From contig NZ_KE356561.1 in assembly GCF_000415985.1 (NCBI RefSeq), positions 1,671,487 to 1,735,486 of the forward strand: 64,000 nt of DNA, in the 5' to 3' direction. The stretch comes from Haloquadratum walsbyi J07HQW2. GTDB lineage: Archaea; Halobacteriota; Halobacteria; Halobacteriales; Haloferacaceae. This document shows, piece after piece, positions 55,755-64,000 of this stretch. Under the pieces are notes generated by a model. The model was not told where the DNA came from. It worked only from the letters and a program-made list of their open reading frames with translations, and searched no databases. Within the stretch, counting starts at the first letter, position 1, and the number at the start of each line of letters is the position of its first letter. The position numbers and the translations under genes were made by a program.

Positions 55755-56876
55755 CTACATATCTGTTTTAGCGGTTAGTTCGGGATATGTCGGTATCCGA
55801 GCAGAAACAGCACTTCCCTCAACAAATGGAAGTGTTTTTATTGTAGCCTCAATCGAAGCACCATCATCTGAGATAACAGTTATTTTCTTATCGTCGGTAA
55901 GTTTCGTATTGAATTTAATCAGTGCGAGTGCAATTGATGTCTCAATTGATGGACTTTCGACGACACTTGTTATCGTTCCGACACTATTTTTATCAACAGT
56001 GACTGTTGAGTCTGTCTCAACTATCTGATTTAATTGGAGACCAATAATTCGTTTACTCGGTTGTCCACGGTTTTCGACTTTTGAGACAACTTCCTGTCCG
56101 ATATAACAGCCTTTCTCGAAGTCAAGGGCATTCCGGACACCGAGAACATTTGGAATTTGATCAGCAAGTTCCGTTTCAAACCGCGGTGTCCCTGCTTCAA
56201 CGGCGAGTGCATTCCACACTTGATACCCGAATGGGACCCCATTTAATCCATATGTTAATAATGTCTCAAAGATACGATCAGCGACATCAGCACTACAGAC
56301 AATTTGATAATTTTCCTCACCGAGGGGATTGTCACCAGCGATGACCGTGACGCCCTCATCGCCCATTGACCCACGTACAAACGTTAATGATGGCTCAGGG
56401 GCACCAGCCCCATTGAGAACACTTGCAACTTTTTCAGTAGACTGTGGACCGTGCACACCGAAGACAGCAAATTCCTCAGAAGCGAGGTTTATCTGAACAT
56501 CTTTGATAAAGACACGATCAGACCACTGATCAACAATCTCTGCTGCGACATTCGGTGGTGTGAAACAAAGGAGTCGCTCATCCGCATTATACACATAAAT
56601 ATCAGCTTCAATTCGCCCATTCGGATCAAGGAGGAGTGCATATACCCCCTGTCCATCGCTCGTTGGAACCTGATTTGAGAGTGTATCATCGACAAACTCG
56701 ACTCGGTCATCGCCTTCGACTGTGATGATACCGTACCCTCGTTCAATAATCCCAGCGCCCTTTCGAACTGCAAGTGCTGTCCGGTCAGGGCGTCCATAAT
56801 CACGAACGACTTGACGCCCGCCGCGCTGTTCAAACATCGCGCCGTGGTTGTCATGTATCTCTGTCACAACTGTCAT
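55755..56876 (-). CDS. YgfZ/GcvT-like folate-binding iron-sulfur assembly protein
   Basis: A 373-residue protein with the aminomethyltransferase (GcvT) fold. GRPDRTALAVRKGAGIIERG and VEGDDRVEFVDDTLSNQVP open the first domain. The motif FEKGCYIGQEVVSKVENRG (about residue 270) contains K-G-C-Y-x-G-Q-E, diagnostic of YgfZ rather than GcvT, with the Cys likely functional. YgfZ-type proteins use folate to help assemble or repair iron-sulfur clusters. It is not next to gcv genes. Nearby aconitase and NifU-like proteins are cluster-related, but the distance is large. Confidence 0.88.
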   Translation of the reverse strand: MTVVTEIHDNHGAMFEQRGGRQVVRDYGRPDRTALAVRKGAGIIERGYGIITVEGDDRVEFVDDTLSNQVPTSDGQGVYALLLDPNGRIEADIYVYNADERLLCFTPPNVAAEIVDQWSDRVFIKDVQINLASEEFAVFGVHGPQSTEKVASVLNGAGAPEPSLTFVRGSMGDEGVTVIAGDNPLGEENYQIVCSADVADRIFETLLTYGLNGVPFGYQVWNALAVEAGTPRFETELADQIPNVLGVRNALDFEKGCYIGQEVVSKVENRGQPSKRIIGLQLNQIVETDSTVTVDKNSVGTITSVVESPSIETSIALALIKFNTKLTDDKKITVISDDGASIEATIKTLPFVEGSAVSARIPTYPELTAKTDM

Positions 56877-57015
56877 AATTGGTTGTTTATTTTGAACATA
56901 GAAAACACTCTCTTGTCTATTTATGTCATCAAATTCGGTCTGCTGGATCAGGTGCCCACAGGCAGCGAGGAGGCCATGATACTGGTCTGGCTGTCGGATC
57001 TGTTACGAACACAGA

Positions 57016-57315
57016 TCATAATCCAAATTTTTCCCGGAGCGTATCGACAAGGGTTTTCTCGGGTTGAGTCTCTGCATCAGGATTGGGAATAACGCGATCG
57101 GCAGCACGTATGACGACGCGATCATCTCCATTCTCGACGCAAATAAGATCATCTGATTTGAGCGTTGCGAGCGCATCTTCAATTGTATCAATATCAACGT
57201 CGGCAGCTGCACGGATTTCAAAAACAGTCATCCCTTCATCAGCGCGGTCAGCGAGCGCATCGAGAACAGCTACTTCGACATCTGGACGATCTCTAAATTC
57301 GCGCCGCGCTCTCAT
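57016..57315 (-). CDS. DUF6432-like small winged-helix protein
   Basis: A 99-residue protein with a single winged helix: VEVAVLDALADRADEGMTVF, EIRAAADVDIDTIEDALATL, and the wing DDLICVENGDDRVVI. MRARREFRDRPDVEVAVLDA resembles the haloarchaeal family I know as DUF6432 (from memory). It probably binds DNA as a small regulator; the target is unknown. It is divergent from the zinc-ribbon gene beginning at 57472. Confidence 0.8.
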   Translation of the reverse strand: MRARREFRDRPDVEVAVLDALADRADEGMTVFEIRAAADVDIDTIEDALATLKSDDLICVENGDDRVVIRAADRVIPNPDAETQPEKTLVDTLREKFGL

Positions 57316-57471
57316 AAATATTTATTCAGTCCCATCAGTTTTACACGTTTCGAGGCTTCCCGCTCATCATGTCGATTATAATGACTGTCGCGAGTTTGTT
57401 TATTATAGAATGTCTGTCACCCGTCAGACAGAGGCATAGATTTTTTGCGCTCAGCGTCGGAACGGCGATTG

Positions 57472-58458
57472 ATGGGACTTACATGTCGGTTCCTTGGTCA
57501 TACCTTCGGCGACCCTGAGATTGAACATACCCGCGAGGAACGTGGTAACGAAGTTGTTGCCACGGTGAGAAAAACACAAACCTGTAATCGGTGCAATATT
57601 GAACAGATTATCAGCCAGAACAAGGAAGTAACCGCTATTCGACCGACTGAGACCGATGAAATCGACACATCGGATGGTGGTGAGACCAACACATCCTCCA
57701 GTGGGTGGGAGAGTGCCCCGGATCGTGCGCATGTACGTGTTGATGATTCAATGGATACATCACAAGATGACTCGCCGGTCGATGATGCTGTCATACTCGA
57801 TAACGGGGAAACAGAGCATGATGAGACACAGTGGCCTGCAGATACCGAGATATCTGCACGCGCAGATGCAGAGGAATCAACGACAGTTGAGCAGGACGGC
57901 GAATCCTCACCAGAGCAATATACTGACACCGGTGCAGAAATACTTGACCCTAACACAACTGGGGAGACCGCAACAACATCCAATACCGATACGATGCAAG
58001 AAACAAGCACAAAAGAAGATATGACGACTTCATCAGGTCGCACTCGGAAAGAATGGTCCACAAGCGAGCGCAATACTTTGGATGCAGAGAGTCAGACAGC
58101 TCCAGAACCGTGGCCAGACCTACCAGGTGAGGATGAAGGATATACTGCACAGCCAGATGCTGACCGTGTGTCGATTGAGTTTGGTGGTGAGGGGCTGACA
58201 CCACAGGTCGAGAGCCGATCAGCAGAGAGTGAATCAAAACAGATTGAAACCGATCTGAGTGCGCGTGATGATACAAAACCACGGTCATTTACCCATGTCT
58301 CAGAAACCAGTAGACCGGAGTCAACAGTTCCAGATTCTCGTGTTGAATTATACTGCCCACATTGTGAACATTCTCATCCGGCGGATATTTCATCAATGCG
58401 CGCCGGTGATATCTGTCCAGAATGTCAGAATGAATATATTAACGAAAGAGAACGGTAA
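57472..58458 (+). CDS. Haloarchaeal double zinc-ribbon protein with long acidic linker
   Basis: A 328-residue protein. MGLTCRFLGHTFGDPEIEHT and KTQTCNRCNIEQII form the N-terminal zinc site (Cys-x2-Cys with upstream Cys and His). Residues about 60-285 are a disordered Glu/Asp/Ser/Thr-rich stretch. The C-terminal ELYCPHCEHSHPADISSMRAG then ICPECQNEYI carries two more Cys-x2-Cys pairs. The layout of two zinc ends with an acidic linker is that of a haloarchaeal family (DUF7093, from memory). Function unknown. It is followed 44 bases later by the DUF5611 gene. Confidence 0.78.
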   Translation: MGLTCRFLGHTFGDPEIEHTREERGNEVVATVRKTQTCNRCNIEQIISQNKEVTAIRPTETDEIDTSDGGETNTSSSGWESAPDRAHVRVDDSMDTSQDDSPVDDAVILDNGETEHDETQWPADTEISARADAEESTTVEQDGESSPEQYTDTGAEILDPNTTGETATTSNTDTMQETSTKEDMTTSSGRTRKEWSTSERNTLDAESQTAPEPWPDLPGEDEGYTAQPDADRVSIEFGGEGLTPQVESRSAESESKQIETDLSARDDTKPRSFTHVSETSRPESTVPDSRVELYCPHCEHSHPADISSMRAGDICPECQNEYINERER

Positions 58459-58502
58459 GTAATGACGAAACAAGTAAACCGCCTCCTGTCGAATCGCGGT
58501 AT

Positions 58503-58883
58503 ATGAAGGAGTACAAGATGCGTCGAGGGGAAACACTCGCTGATCGCATCCCAGAAATGAAGACAACAATCGAGTCATATTTTGGTTCAATCACTGATAC
58601 AGAATCATACAACGGAAGTGATCTGTACGTTGTGGATGAACCAGACAATCCAGTTTTTCAACGGATTATTGCTGGTGACGTATCGTATAATAGTAAAAAA
58701 GATACGCTTGCTGTCGATTTTGTCGAACGTGACCCAAGCGAACTTGATCCCGATGACCTTGCTGCCGCAAGCGATGCAGTTGATGCGAAAAATACCTTTT
58801 TGAAGGAGGCAACTGGACGAGACGCAAAGTCACGTCGTGAGTCGATGAAGCGTGCTGTTGAGGATGATGCCCCTGATTATTAG
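58503..58883 (+). CDS. DUF5611 family haloarchaeal protein
   Basis: A 126-residue protein, beginning MKEYKMRRGETLADRIPEMK. VVDEPDNPVFQRIIAGDV and AVDFVERDPSELD are characteristic conserved blocks, and the C-terminus is a charged helix (RDAKSRRESMKRAVED). This family (DUF5611, from memory) occurs widely in Halobacteria with no known activity. It follows the double zinc-ribbon gene closely and likely shares its transcript. Confidence 0.8.
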   Translation: MKEYKMRRGETLADRIPEMKTTIESYFGSITDTESYNGSDLYVVDEPDNPVFQRIIAGDVSYNSKKDTLAVDFVERDPSELDPDDLAAASDAVDAKNTFLKEATGRDAKSRRESMKRAVEDDAPDY

Positions 58884-59154
58884 TGATATAGCGATTTGAA
58901 CGATGCTGACACCTGAGTGTGTCTACTATTGGTCATCACAGCAGGTAGAATCTCGGCGCGAGTAGGGTTCATAGCTAGGGATGCAATAGTATAATATGAA
59001 TTTGAAATATAATATAGCTATCATATAAGTACAAAATTGTATAACAACAAACTGGTCTCATGTTGATAAATATAGACTATCAAATAGAGCTGAACAGTAT
59101 TTCACTCAGTCTGAATCCATTTAACTAAGTGGTGGGATGCCTCCACATGAACTA

Positions 59155-60123
59155 ATGGCCTACTACGTGGGCGTTGACCTTGGCGCAACCAACGTCCGTG
59201 CGGTCGTCGCTAGTGAGGACGGATCGACATGTGGTCGCGGTGATGATACGACGCCGAGTGGTCCAACAGGTATTGCGGTTACAGAGGCAGTTCTCGGTGT
59301 CGTTCGTGAGGCGTGCACCGACGCAAATATTACGCCTGACTCCGTCTCAGCGGCTGGAATTGGTGCGATCGGTCCGCTTGATCTTGCCGCCGGAGCCGTT
59401 GAGAATCCCGCAAATCTTCCGGATACAATTGATCAAATTCCACTTACTGGTCCAGTATCAGTGTTGCTTGATACAGAGCAGATATTCCTTCATAATGATA
59501 CGAATGCAGGGGTGATTGGTGAACGGTTTTTTGCTGATCGAAATCCAGACGACATGGTATATCTCACGATATCATCAGGGATTGGAGCGGGGGTATGTGT
59601 TGACGGCAGCGTCCTCACCGGATGGGACGGGAACGCCGGTGAAATTGGACACATGACTGTTGACCCACAGGGTCGGTTAACTTGTGGGTGCGGACACGAT
59701 GGTCATTGGGAGGCATACTGTTCAGGAAACAGCATTCCACAGTATGCGAAGCGACTACATGCAAGAAACCCAATTGAGACAGCAATCCCAATCGATGATC
59801 CAGCACTCTCCGCAGCTGATGTGTTTGCGTGCGCACCTGATGATGAGTTCGCGGCATATGTGCTTGATCAACTCGCACACTGGAATGCAATGGGTGTTGC
59901 CAATATTGTTCATGCATACGCACCCCTGGTCATCTACGTCGGTGGCGCCGTTGCATTGAATAATCCTGACGCAGTGTTGCAACCAATCCGTGAACGAATG
60001 GATGAGATGGTTATGTCGAATATTCCTGAAATAAAGCTGACGACACTTGGTGATGAGGTGGTCGTCCGTGGGGCACTCGCAAGTGCACTGACCGCTGGCA
60101 CTGGGGATCGATCACAGATGTGA
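59155..60123 (+). CDS. ROK-family glucokinase
   Basis: A 322-residue ROK kinase. YVGVDLGATNVRAVVASEDG is the phosphate 1 motif, FLHNDTNAGVIGERFF and ISSGIGAGVCVDGSVLTGWD the sugar and phosphate 2 parts, and GNAGEIGHMTVDPQG the sugar-binding Glu-Ile-Gly-His. The ROK zinc motif is CGCGHDGHWEAYCS, where a His takes the place of the third Cys. It phosphorylates glucose or a similar hexose with ATP. ATG 59155 (MAYYVGVDLG) is preferred to 59137. Confidence 0.9.
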   Translation: MAYYVGVDLGATNVRAVVASEDGSTCGRGDDTTPSGPTGIAVTEAVLGVVREACTDANITPDSVSAAGIGAIGPLDLAAGAVENPANLPDTIDQIPLTGPVSVLLDTEQIFLHNDTNAGVIGERFFADRNPDDMVYLTISSGIGAGVCVDGSVLTGWDGNAGEIGHMTVDPQGRLTCGCGHDGHWEAYCSGNSIPQYAKRLHARNPIETAIPIDDPALSAADVFACAPDDEFAAYVLDQLAHWNAMGVANIVHAYAPLVIYVGGAVALNNPDAVLQPIRERMDEMVMSNIPEIKLTTLGDEVVVRGALASALTAGTGDRSQM

Positions 60124-60428
60124 ATGTTAGACAGTATAAAATCGTGAGCGTGCCGGTGGATTCTCATGTCTGATCAGAAATGATAATCGACGGTGGTTTT
60201 CTACAGATGAACAAGGCGGGTGCCTTGGAGTTTGACCCCAGGGGACTTCGCTCCTATTTCAATATTATCTGATGTCTACAAACTCAAGACAATCTGGCAA
60301 CTCAGCTATTCAGAGTCTATGATGAATTAATATTGAGCGAATAATCAACCATGATATACTTTTCTACAGGGTCCTTTTTGTTGGGTCCAACCGCAAGTTT
60401 CCATATCCTTGCCCTCAAAGTGATATTG
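60124..60428. other. Spacer with a solo transposon-end repeat
   Basis: About 305 bases without a gene, holding the right-end repeat copy at 60201-60250 and AT-rich DNA. Confidence 0.5.
60201..60250 (+). repeat. Degenerate copy of the TnpB right-end repeat
   Basis: ctacagatgaacaaggcggg followed by tgccttggagtttgacccc, then ggggacttcgctc, aligns to the unit at 3591-3648. The hairpin is eroded (several mismatches) and the terminal GTTCAC is changed, so this looks older than the other copies. Confidence 0.5.
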
Positions 60429-60779
60429 ATGAGCGAATCCGATCAAACTCAAACACAAACTGAATCACTTCGTCACCGTGTTGAAAATTGGATGGTTGGT
60501 CAGATGCCAATTATACAGATGCATGGTGGTGAAAGCGTTGTCCGGAAAGCCGACCCTGAGACCGGCGAGGTAGTTGTTGAACTCGGTGGTGCATGTGCGG
60601 GTTGTGGAATATCAAATCTCACTGCTGAGAATATTAAATCGGATCTGATCATGGACTTCGATGATGTTGAAGATGTCCGCGTGAAAGTCCCAAGTTCCGG
60701 TGATCATGGTAATAGTACGGTCGAAGGTGGTCGTGGCGGAGAGATACAGTATGGTGGTGGCGATACAGGACATTTCTGA
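60429..60779 (+). CDS. NifU C-terminal-domain (Nfu-type) iron-sulfur protein
   Basis: A 116-residue protein. The Nfu motif [20 protein letters not shown] contains Cys-x2-Cys, which binds a 4Fe-4S cluster between two subunits. [19 protein letters not shown] is an N-terminal helix, and a Gly-rich tail ([16 protein letters not shown]) closes it. It passes clusters to apo-enzymes. The frame opens 26 codons earlier at 60351, but ATG 60429 (MSESDQ) is the sensible start. Confidence 0.9.
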   Translation: MSESDQTQTQTESLRHRVENWMVGQMPIIQMHGGESVVRKADPETGEVVVELGGACAGCGISNLTAENIKSDLIMDFDDVEDVRVKVPSSGDHGNSTVEGGRGGEIQYGGGDTGHF

Positions 60780-61159
60780 GTCAATCAATACGGTTTCGTC
60801 ACTCAATGTAGCGAGTCAGTGTGCAGCGAACACTCTAAGTAAGTGCTTATGCTGAACAATATTTCTCATCATATAATTATGATGCACGTTTCGAGACATC
60901 AATGATGGCGTGTATGTCATCTTGTTACTGCTAATGGTAAGCCTCCGGACACAGGTAGGGACAGAAAGGCACTGAGATGATCATAAACGTATGGATGAAT
61001 ACGATCGGTATATATTTTCACTGGCACAGTGACACTGCTGCAGATCTCAAAACGTAAATATAAATATAAGCATATTGAGGCATCATATTGTTATTCCTGA
61101 ACGAGATGCCACACCCGGAGCACTCATGAGGTATCAAAGTAGTAACTAACATTAATTGA
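60780..61159. other. Gene-free spacer upstream of the DUF5787 gene
   Basis: About 380 bases of AT-rich DNA with stops in all frames. I find no gene, no hairpin of note and no repeat copy here. Confidence 0.45.
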
Positions 61160-62158
61160 GGTAACTCACGCATCTCGCTACCACACACATCAGATCAAGA
61201 GGAGTTTACATTTGAGCTTGCACTCTGTTCACATCTCGAAGCAACAACGGAATGGGTAATTAGCCGACAGCTTGGCGCTGCTGTTGCGCACCCTGGTCGT
61301 CGAGTTATCGACATCTGTGGTGTTGTCCCAGGTTCCGACTTTGATACTCGTTCAAGCATTACTGATACCCGGATTCCTGAGCGAGCAGTCGCAGGTCCGG
61401 CTGGTGTAGGTACATCTGTTCGGCGATCGAATGCTATTGATGGGTCACCGCAAACAACAGAAGCTGCCATTGAACAAGCGATTGCTGCGGATTTCTTCAC
61501 TGTTGAGAATCATTCTGGACATGATCACATTAGACAAACAACAAGATATCCCACAGAATGGTTTGACCGACTCATTGGAATTGAGAACAAACCAGATCTT
61601 ACCCGACCAGGAGATCTTACCCGACAATTGCGAGTAGATATCTCACTTGGTCTCTTTAATACAGTAATCCTAGCGACAGAAACACATGTGACACGTGCTC
61701 ATTTGAATAGGATTCCTGACGCAGTTGGTGTCTGGCAATTCGATTCAGACACAGACGACCGTACGGTCATCAGACAACCAGCAGAGCTCAAAACAGAGAC
61801 ACCTGGAATTGAGCTTGGCTCTGATCATTCAGATCATACAGAAGTTCATCCCGTGAGCAGTAAAGAAAAACTGCGTGCACGTCGTCGAATCGCTGAGCGA
61901 GCGTATGGTAAGGGGTGGCGAAATTATACCCTTCCAACATGTGCACACGCTGAAACACAACCAGATGGAAGACCATACTGTGCAAAATTCGACTGTGTGA
62001 TCAATCCTGCACAGAGTTGTGATACTGACTGTCCAGAATATACACACGCAGAGCCACCAGACTGGGATAAAAATATATTGCGTGATACACGTTCACCGTG
62101 GACACATAACCCACCTGGCGTTCGACGCAGACAATCTGGACTTGACCGGTTCAGATGA
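61160..62158 (+). CDS. DUF5787 family protein with no canonical start codon
   Basis: A frame is open from 61160 to the stop at 62158. Conserved DUF5787-like blocks start at about 61199: EEFTFELALCSHLE, RQLGAAVAHPGRRVIDICGV, YPTEWFDRLIGIENKPDL, AHLNRIPDAVGVWQF and CAHAETQPDGRPYCAKFDC (a possible Cys-rich metal site). From the preceding stop to 61627 there is no in-frame ATG, GTG or TTG, so the first usual start (TTG 61628) would delete half the conserved protein. Either a non-standard start (for example ATC 61172) is used, or the start codon has been lost. Family function is unknown, possibly nuclease-like; this part is a guess. Confidence 0.65.
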   Translation, partial: GNSRISLPHTSDQEEFTFELALCSHLEATTEWVISRQLGAAVAHPGRRVIDICGVVPGSDFDTRSSITDTRIPERAVAGPAGVGTSVRRSNAIDGSPQTTEAAIEQAIAADFFTVENHSGHDHIRQTTRYPTEWFDRLIGIENKPDLTRPGDLTRQLRVDISLGLFNTVILATETHVTRAHLNRIPDAVGVWQFDSDTDDRTVIRQPAELKTETPGIELGSDHSDHTEVHPVSSKEKLRARRRIAERAYGKGWRNYTLPTCAHAETQPDGRPYCAKFDCVINPAQSCDTDCPEYTHAEPPDWDKNILRDTRSPWTHNPPGVRRRQSGLDRFR

Positions 62159-62172
62159 GCCAACTAGACTCG

Positions 62173-62997
62173 CTATAACTCGTATACCTCACCATCGACG
62201 GCAAGTGGATCTTCAAACGCTTCTTCAGCAGGATAGTAATGTCCAGTGTGTACAAGTCTCGTTTTATTTGCATCAAGCGTTGTTGCAAGATCGCGTGCCC
62301 CCTCGCGTGTCATATGTTTAGTTCCAAACGTTCGGGGGATCCCATCCTCAGTGTGATGTTTCCCACCGTGTGGATGGTGTTTGCACATCGAAGCAGGAAC
62401 AATAGCATCTGCGAGGAATAAGTCCGGGTTTGATAATGCGTCCTGTGAATCAGGAGGAACTCCATAGCTTGTATCGCCAGAGAGTGATAGTTTTGTTTCA
62501 GTTACAGGATCCTCAATCACGACCCCATAGCAGTATAGTGGCGGATGATCAACAGGAACGAGTTGGATATTTAGACCACAGACTTCAAACACCTCAAATG
62601 GAGAATGTGGATTGATTGTGACCTGATCAAGATATCTATATTTTCTCGCGACAGTCTCAGAAACGCTTTCATCTGTCTTTGGATCGGTCTCGTTTGCTGC
62701 ATGGATCGGTAGGTCATCACAGAGCCGGTAGGCATTCCCAAGTCCATCGAGATGATCGAAATGAATGTGCGTGATGACACCAGCGTCGGGGAATGAAACA
62801 TCACGCTGAAGAAATTGCTGTCGAAAGTCTGGGCTAAAATCGATAAGGACCGATTTATTTCGGCGAGTATTTTCAATATGGACAGAAAATCGGGTTCGTT
62901 CGATACCGCGTTGTCGCGCGTGCTCGCAGGTATCGCAATCGCATCCAACGGTTGGTGTTCCAGTCGTATCCCCCGTTCCGAGTAGTGTGACCCGCAT
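62173..62997 (-). CDS. MBL-fold hydrolase of PhnP/RNase Z-like type
   Basis: A 274-residue protein. VTLLGTGDTTGTPTVGCDCD and TCEHARQRGIERTR hold an extra Cys cluster (GCDCDTC) with His that likely binds a structural zinc, as in PhnP. THIHFDHLDGL is the H-x-H-x-D-H catalytic motif, PVDHPPLYCYG a central His, LSLSGDTSYG the bridging Asp segment, and VHTGHYYP the final His. It is a phosphodiesterase or hydrolase on cyclic or phosphate esters; the exact substrate is unclear. It ends 14 bases past the convergent DUF5787 stop and starts 11 bases from the AAA gene, so it is probably co-transcribed with it. Confidence 0.88.
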   Translation of the reverse strand: MRVTLLGTGDTTGTPTVGCDCDTCEHARQRGIERTRFSVHIENTRRNKSVLIDFSPDFRQQFLQRDVSFPDAGVITHIHFDHLDGLGNAYRLCDDLPIHAANETDPKTDESVSETVARKYRYLDQVTINPHSPFEVFEVCGLNIQLVPVDHPPLYCYGVVIEDPVTETKLSLSGDTSYGVPPDSQDALSNPDLFLADAIVPASMCKHHPHGGKHHTEDGIPRTFGTKHMTREGARDLATTLDANKTRLVHTGHYYPAEEAFEDPLAVDGEVYEL

Positions 62998-63008
62998 TAT
63001 GAGTTATA

Positions 63009-64000
63009 TCAGTGATCTTGGACATGGTCATGATCGTGATCATGGTCGTGGTCAGTTTCAGTTGAATCCGTTTTGCCACTTCCATCGCCTGCAACTAGCT
63101 GATCACCATCAGACATCATATTCATATTCTTCAAGTTATCACGCTCTTCGAAGTCTTCGACTGCATTGACGATATCATTCTGTGTGAGAGTTGTACGCTC
63201 TTCAGTCAGCGCATTAAGTACAGCCTCACGAAGCACCATCCGAAGGTCCGATCCGGTAAGTCCATCAGTTCGTTCTGCGATTGATGTTGGGTCAAATTCG
63301 GCGATATCCATTCGGTCAGTAATAATCTTGAGGATATCAGCTCGCATATCTCGGTCGGGTTTCGGGAAATTGACGATCTCATCGAATCGTCGCCACGCTG
63401 CTGCATCAAGTTGGTCCGGATGGTTTGTTGCACCAATTAAGATGACCTCATCACGAATTAGAGAGATATCATCAATGCTTTTCAGTAGCGTGTTGACTGC
63501 TCGCTTGAGCGCTGCATGCTCATCTGAACGACGTGTTTTTGCTACCGAGTCAAACTCATCGATAAACAGAATACACGGTGACAGCCGTTTTGCTACCTCA
63601 AAAGTTTTTTCAACATTTTTCGCCGTCTCACCGAGATACTGACTGGTGATCATCGATAGTTTAACCTCGACAAATGGGAGCTCTAACTCGTGTGCAAGTG
63701 CTCGTGAGACGGTTGTTTTTCCTGTTCCTGGTGGACCAACGAATAAGATCTTTCCAATTTCACGCAGTCCAATGTTTGCGAGATACTCACGATGTTCAAT
63801 CGCTTTCATCAATTTCTTGATTTCACCTTCTTGATCTCCAGTCAACACGAGATCGTTGAGTGTCATCTCAATTTCTTCAGGGGCTCTGACTTGGACAAGA
63901 TCAAGCATCTCCGCGTCTTCATCCTCATCATCGTCAAAGTACTGCTCAAGCAGACTATCAATCCAGACACGGTCGGCATGAATCGGACGCGTATGTTCAC
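63009..64000 (-). CDS. AAA+ ATPase with His/Asp-rich tail (N-terminus beyond window)
   Basis: Open from the stop at 63009 to the window edge, so the N-terminus is cut. The visible part has ILFVGPPGTGKTTVSRALAH (Walker A), CILFIDEFDSVAKTRRSDEH (Walker B), ILIGATNHPDQLDAAAWRRFD (sensor and arginine finger region) and a C-terminal helical lid. The last 14 residues alternate His and Asp (HDHDHDHDH), a potential metal-binding tail. An acidic segment precedes the AAA domain (EQYFDDDEDEDAEM). It is a CDC48/PAN-like or Vps4-like single AAA-domain protein; the substrate is unknown. It is adjacent to the MBL hydrolase gene on the same strand. Confidence 0.87.
   Translation of the reverse strand, partial: EHTRPIHADRVWIDSLLEQYFDDDEDEDAEMLDLVQVRAPEEIEMTLNDLVLTGDQEGEIKKLMKAIEHREYLANIGLREIGKILFVGPPGTGKTTVSRALAHELELPFVEVKLSMITSQYLGETAKNVEKTFEVAKRLSPCILFIDEFDSVAKTRRSDEHAALKRAVNTLLKSIDDISLIRDEVILIGATNHPDQLDAAAWRRFDEIVNFPKPDRDMRADILKIITDRMDIAEFDPTSIAERTDGLTGSDLRMVLREAVLNALTEERTTLTQNDIVNAVEDFEERDNLKNMNMMSDGDQLVAGDGSGKTDSTETDHDHDHDHDHVQDH

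Noticed and set aside
62990-63060. CRISPR-like repeats near the gatcatgg runs
   Set aside because: The repeats code for the His-Asp tail, are short and have no spacers.

Overview
The window is haloarchaeal chromosomal DNA. The predicted proteins are rich in Asp and Glu. The gene set is archaeal: PAN proteasome ATPase, coenzyme F420 biosynthesis, archaeosine synthesis (RaSEA), SUI1, geranylgeranyl reductase, Tsr3 and pyruvoyl arginine decarboxylase. It also carries many small families seen only in Halobacteria. Base composition is near 48-50% G+C, low for the class, intergenic spacers are long and AT-rich, and several conserved proteins carry low-complexity Ser/Thr/Asp inserts. Together these point to Haloquadratum walsbyi or a close relative. 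This species call is an inference from sequence character only.

Layout. 1-3.3 kb: fused siroheme decarboxylase (cut by the left edge), a TrpD-like protein, a cyclophilin and a 3Fe-4S type ferredoxin. 3.47 kb: tRNA-Leu(UAA). 3.6-8 kb: F420 genes cofG and cofH around a DUF457 membrane protein. 8.3-12.2 kb: purine genes purC, purU, purS and purQ, interrupted by a GC-rich transposon relic. 12.2-17.6 kb: RaSEA, a Tat lipoprotein, and a metallo-beta-lactamase-fold protein boxed in by two TnpB-type element ends. 17.7-26.7 kb: serS, tsr3, a NOG1-type GTPase, DUF389, DUF5813, a TrkA-type NAD protein with a divergent Lrp-type RAM protein, tmk and an NDUFA9-like reductase. 26.8-35.1 kb: an accessory and decaying zone with a tnpB relic, a truncated surface-type gene, cofC, engB, a JAMM pseudogene, a rhodanese, a 1.5 kb gene-poor stretch with a GC-rich insert, then cofE-mer. 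35.3-46.1 kb: zinc-ribbon protein, mutL-mutS, and a MoxR/DUF58/transglutaminase operon. 46.3-64 kb: mostly core genes (SUI1, NUDIX, DUF5809/5810, rimI, aconitase, dCTP deaminase/dUTPase, pan, pdaD, geranylgeranyl reductase, YgfZ-like, ROK glucokinase, NifU-like, DUF5787) ending in an MBL hydrolase and an AAA ATPase cut by the right edge.

How the genes work together. Four F420 biosynthesis enzymes (CofG, CofH, CofC, CofE) and the F420-dependent reductase Mer lie within 31 kb but are not one operon; only cofE and mer overlap. PurC, PurU, PurS and PurQ serve de novo purine synthesis. MutS and MutL overlap and form the mismatch repair pair. MoxR, DUF58 and the membrane transglutaminase form a typical membrane-linked chaperone/protease-like module.

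The most distinctive non-coding theme is a set of decayed IS200/IS605-type (TnpB) elements. There are pseudogenised tnpB copies, a 77-bp mini-element, and several solitary right-end hairpins ending in GTTCAC or a near variant. Some sit against truncated or broken genes. I found no CRISPR array, no rRNA operon and no intact defence island.
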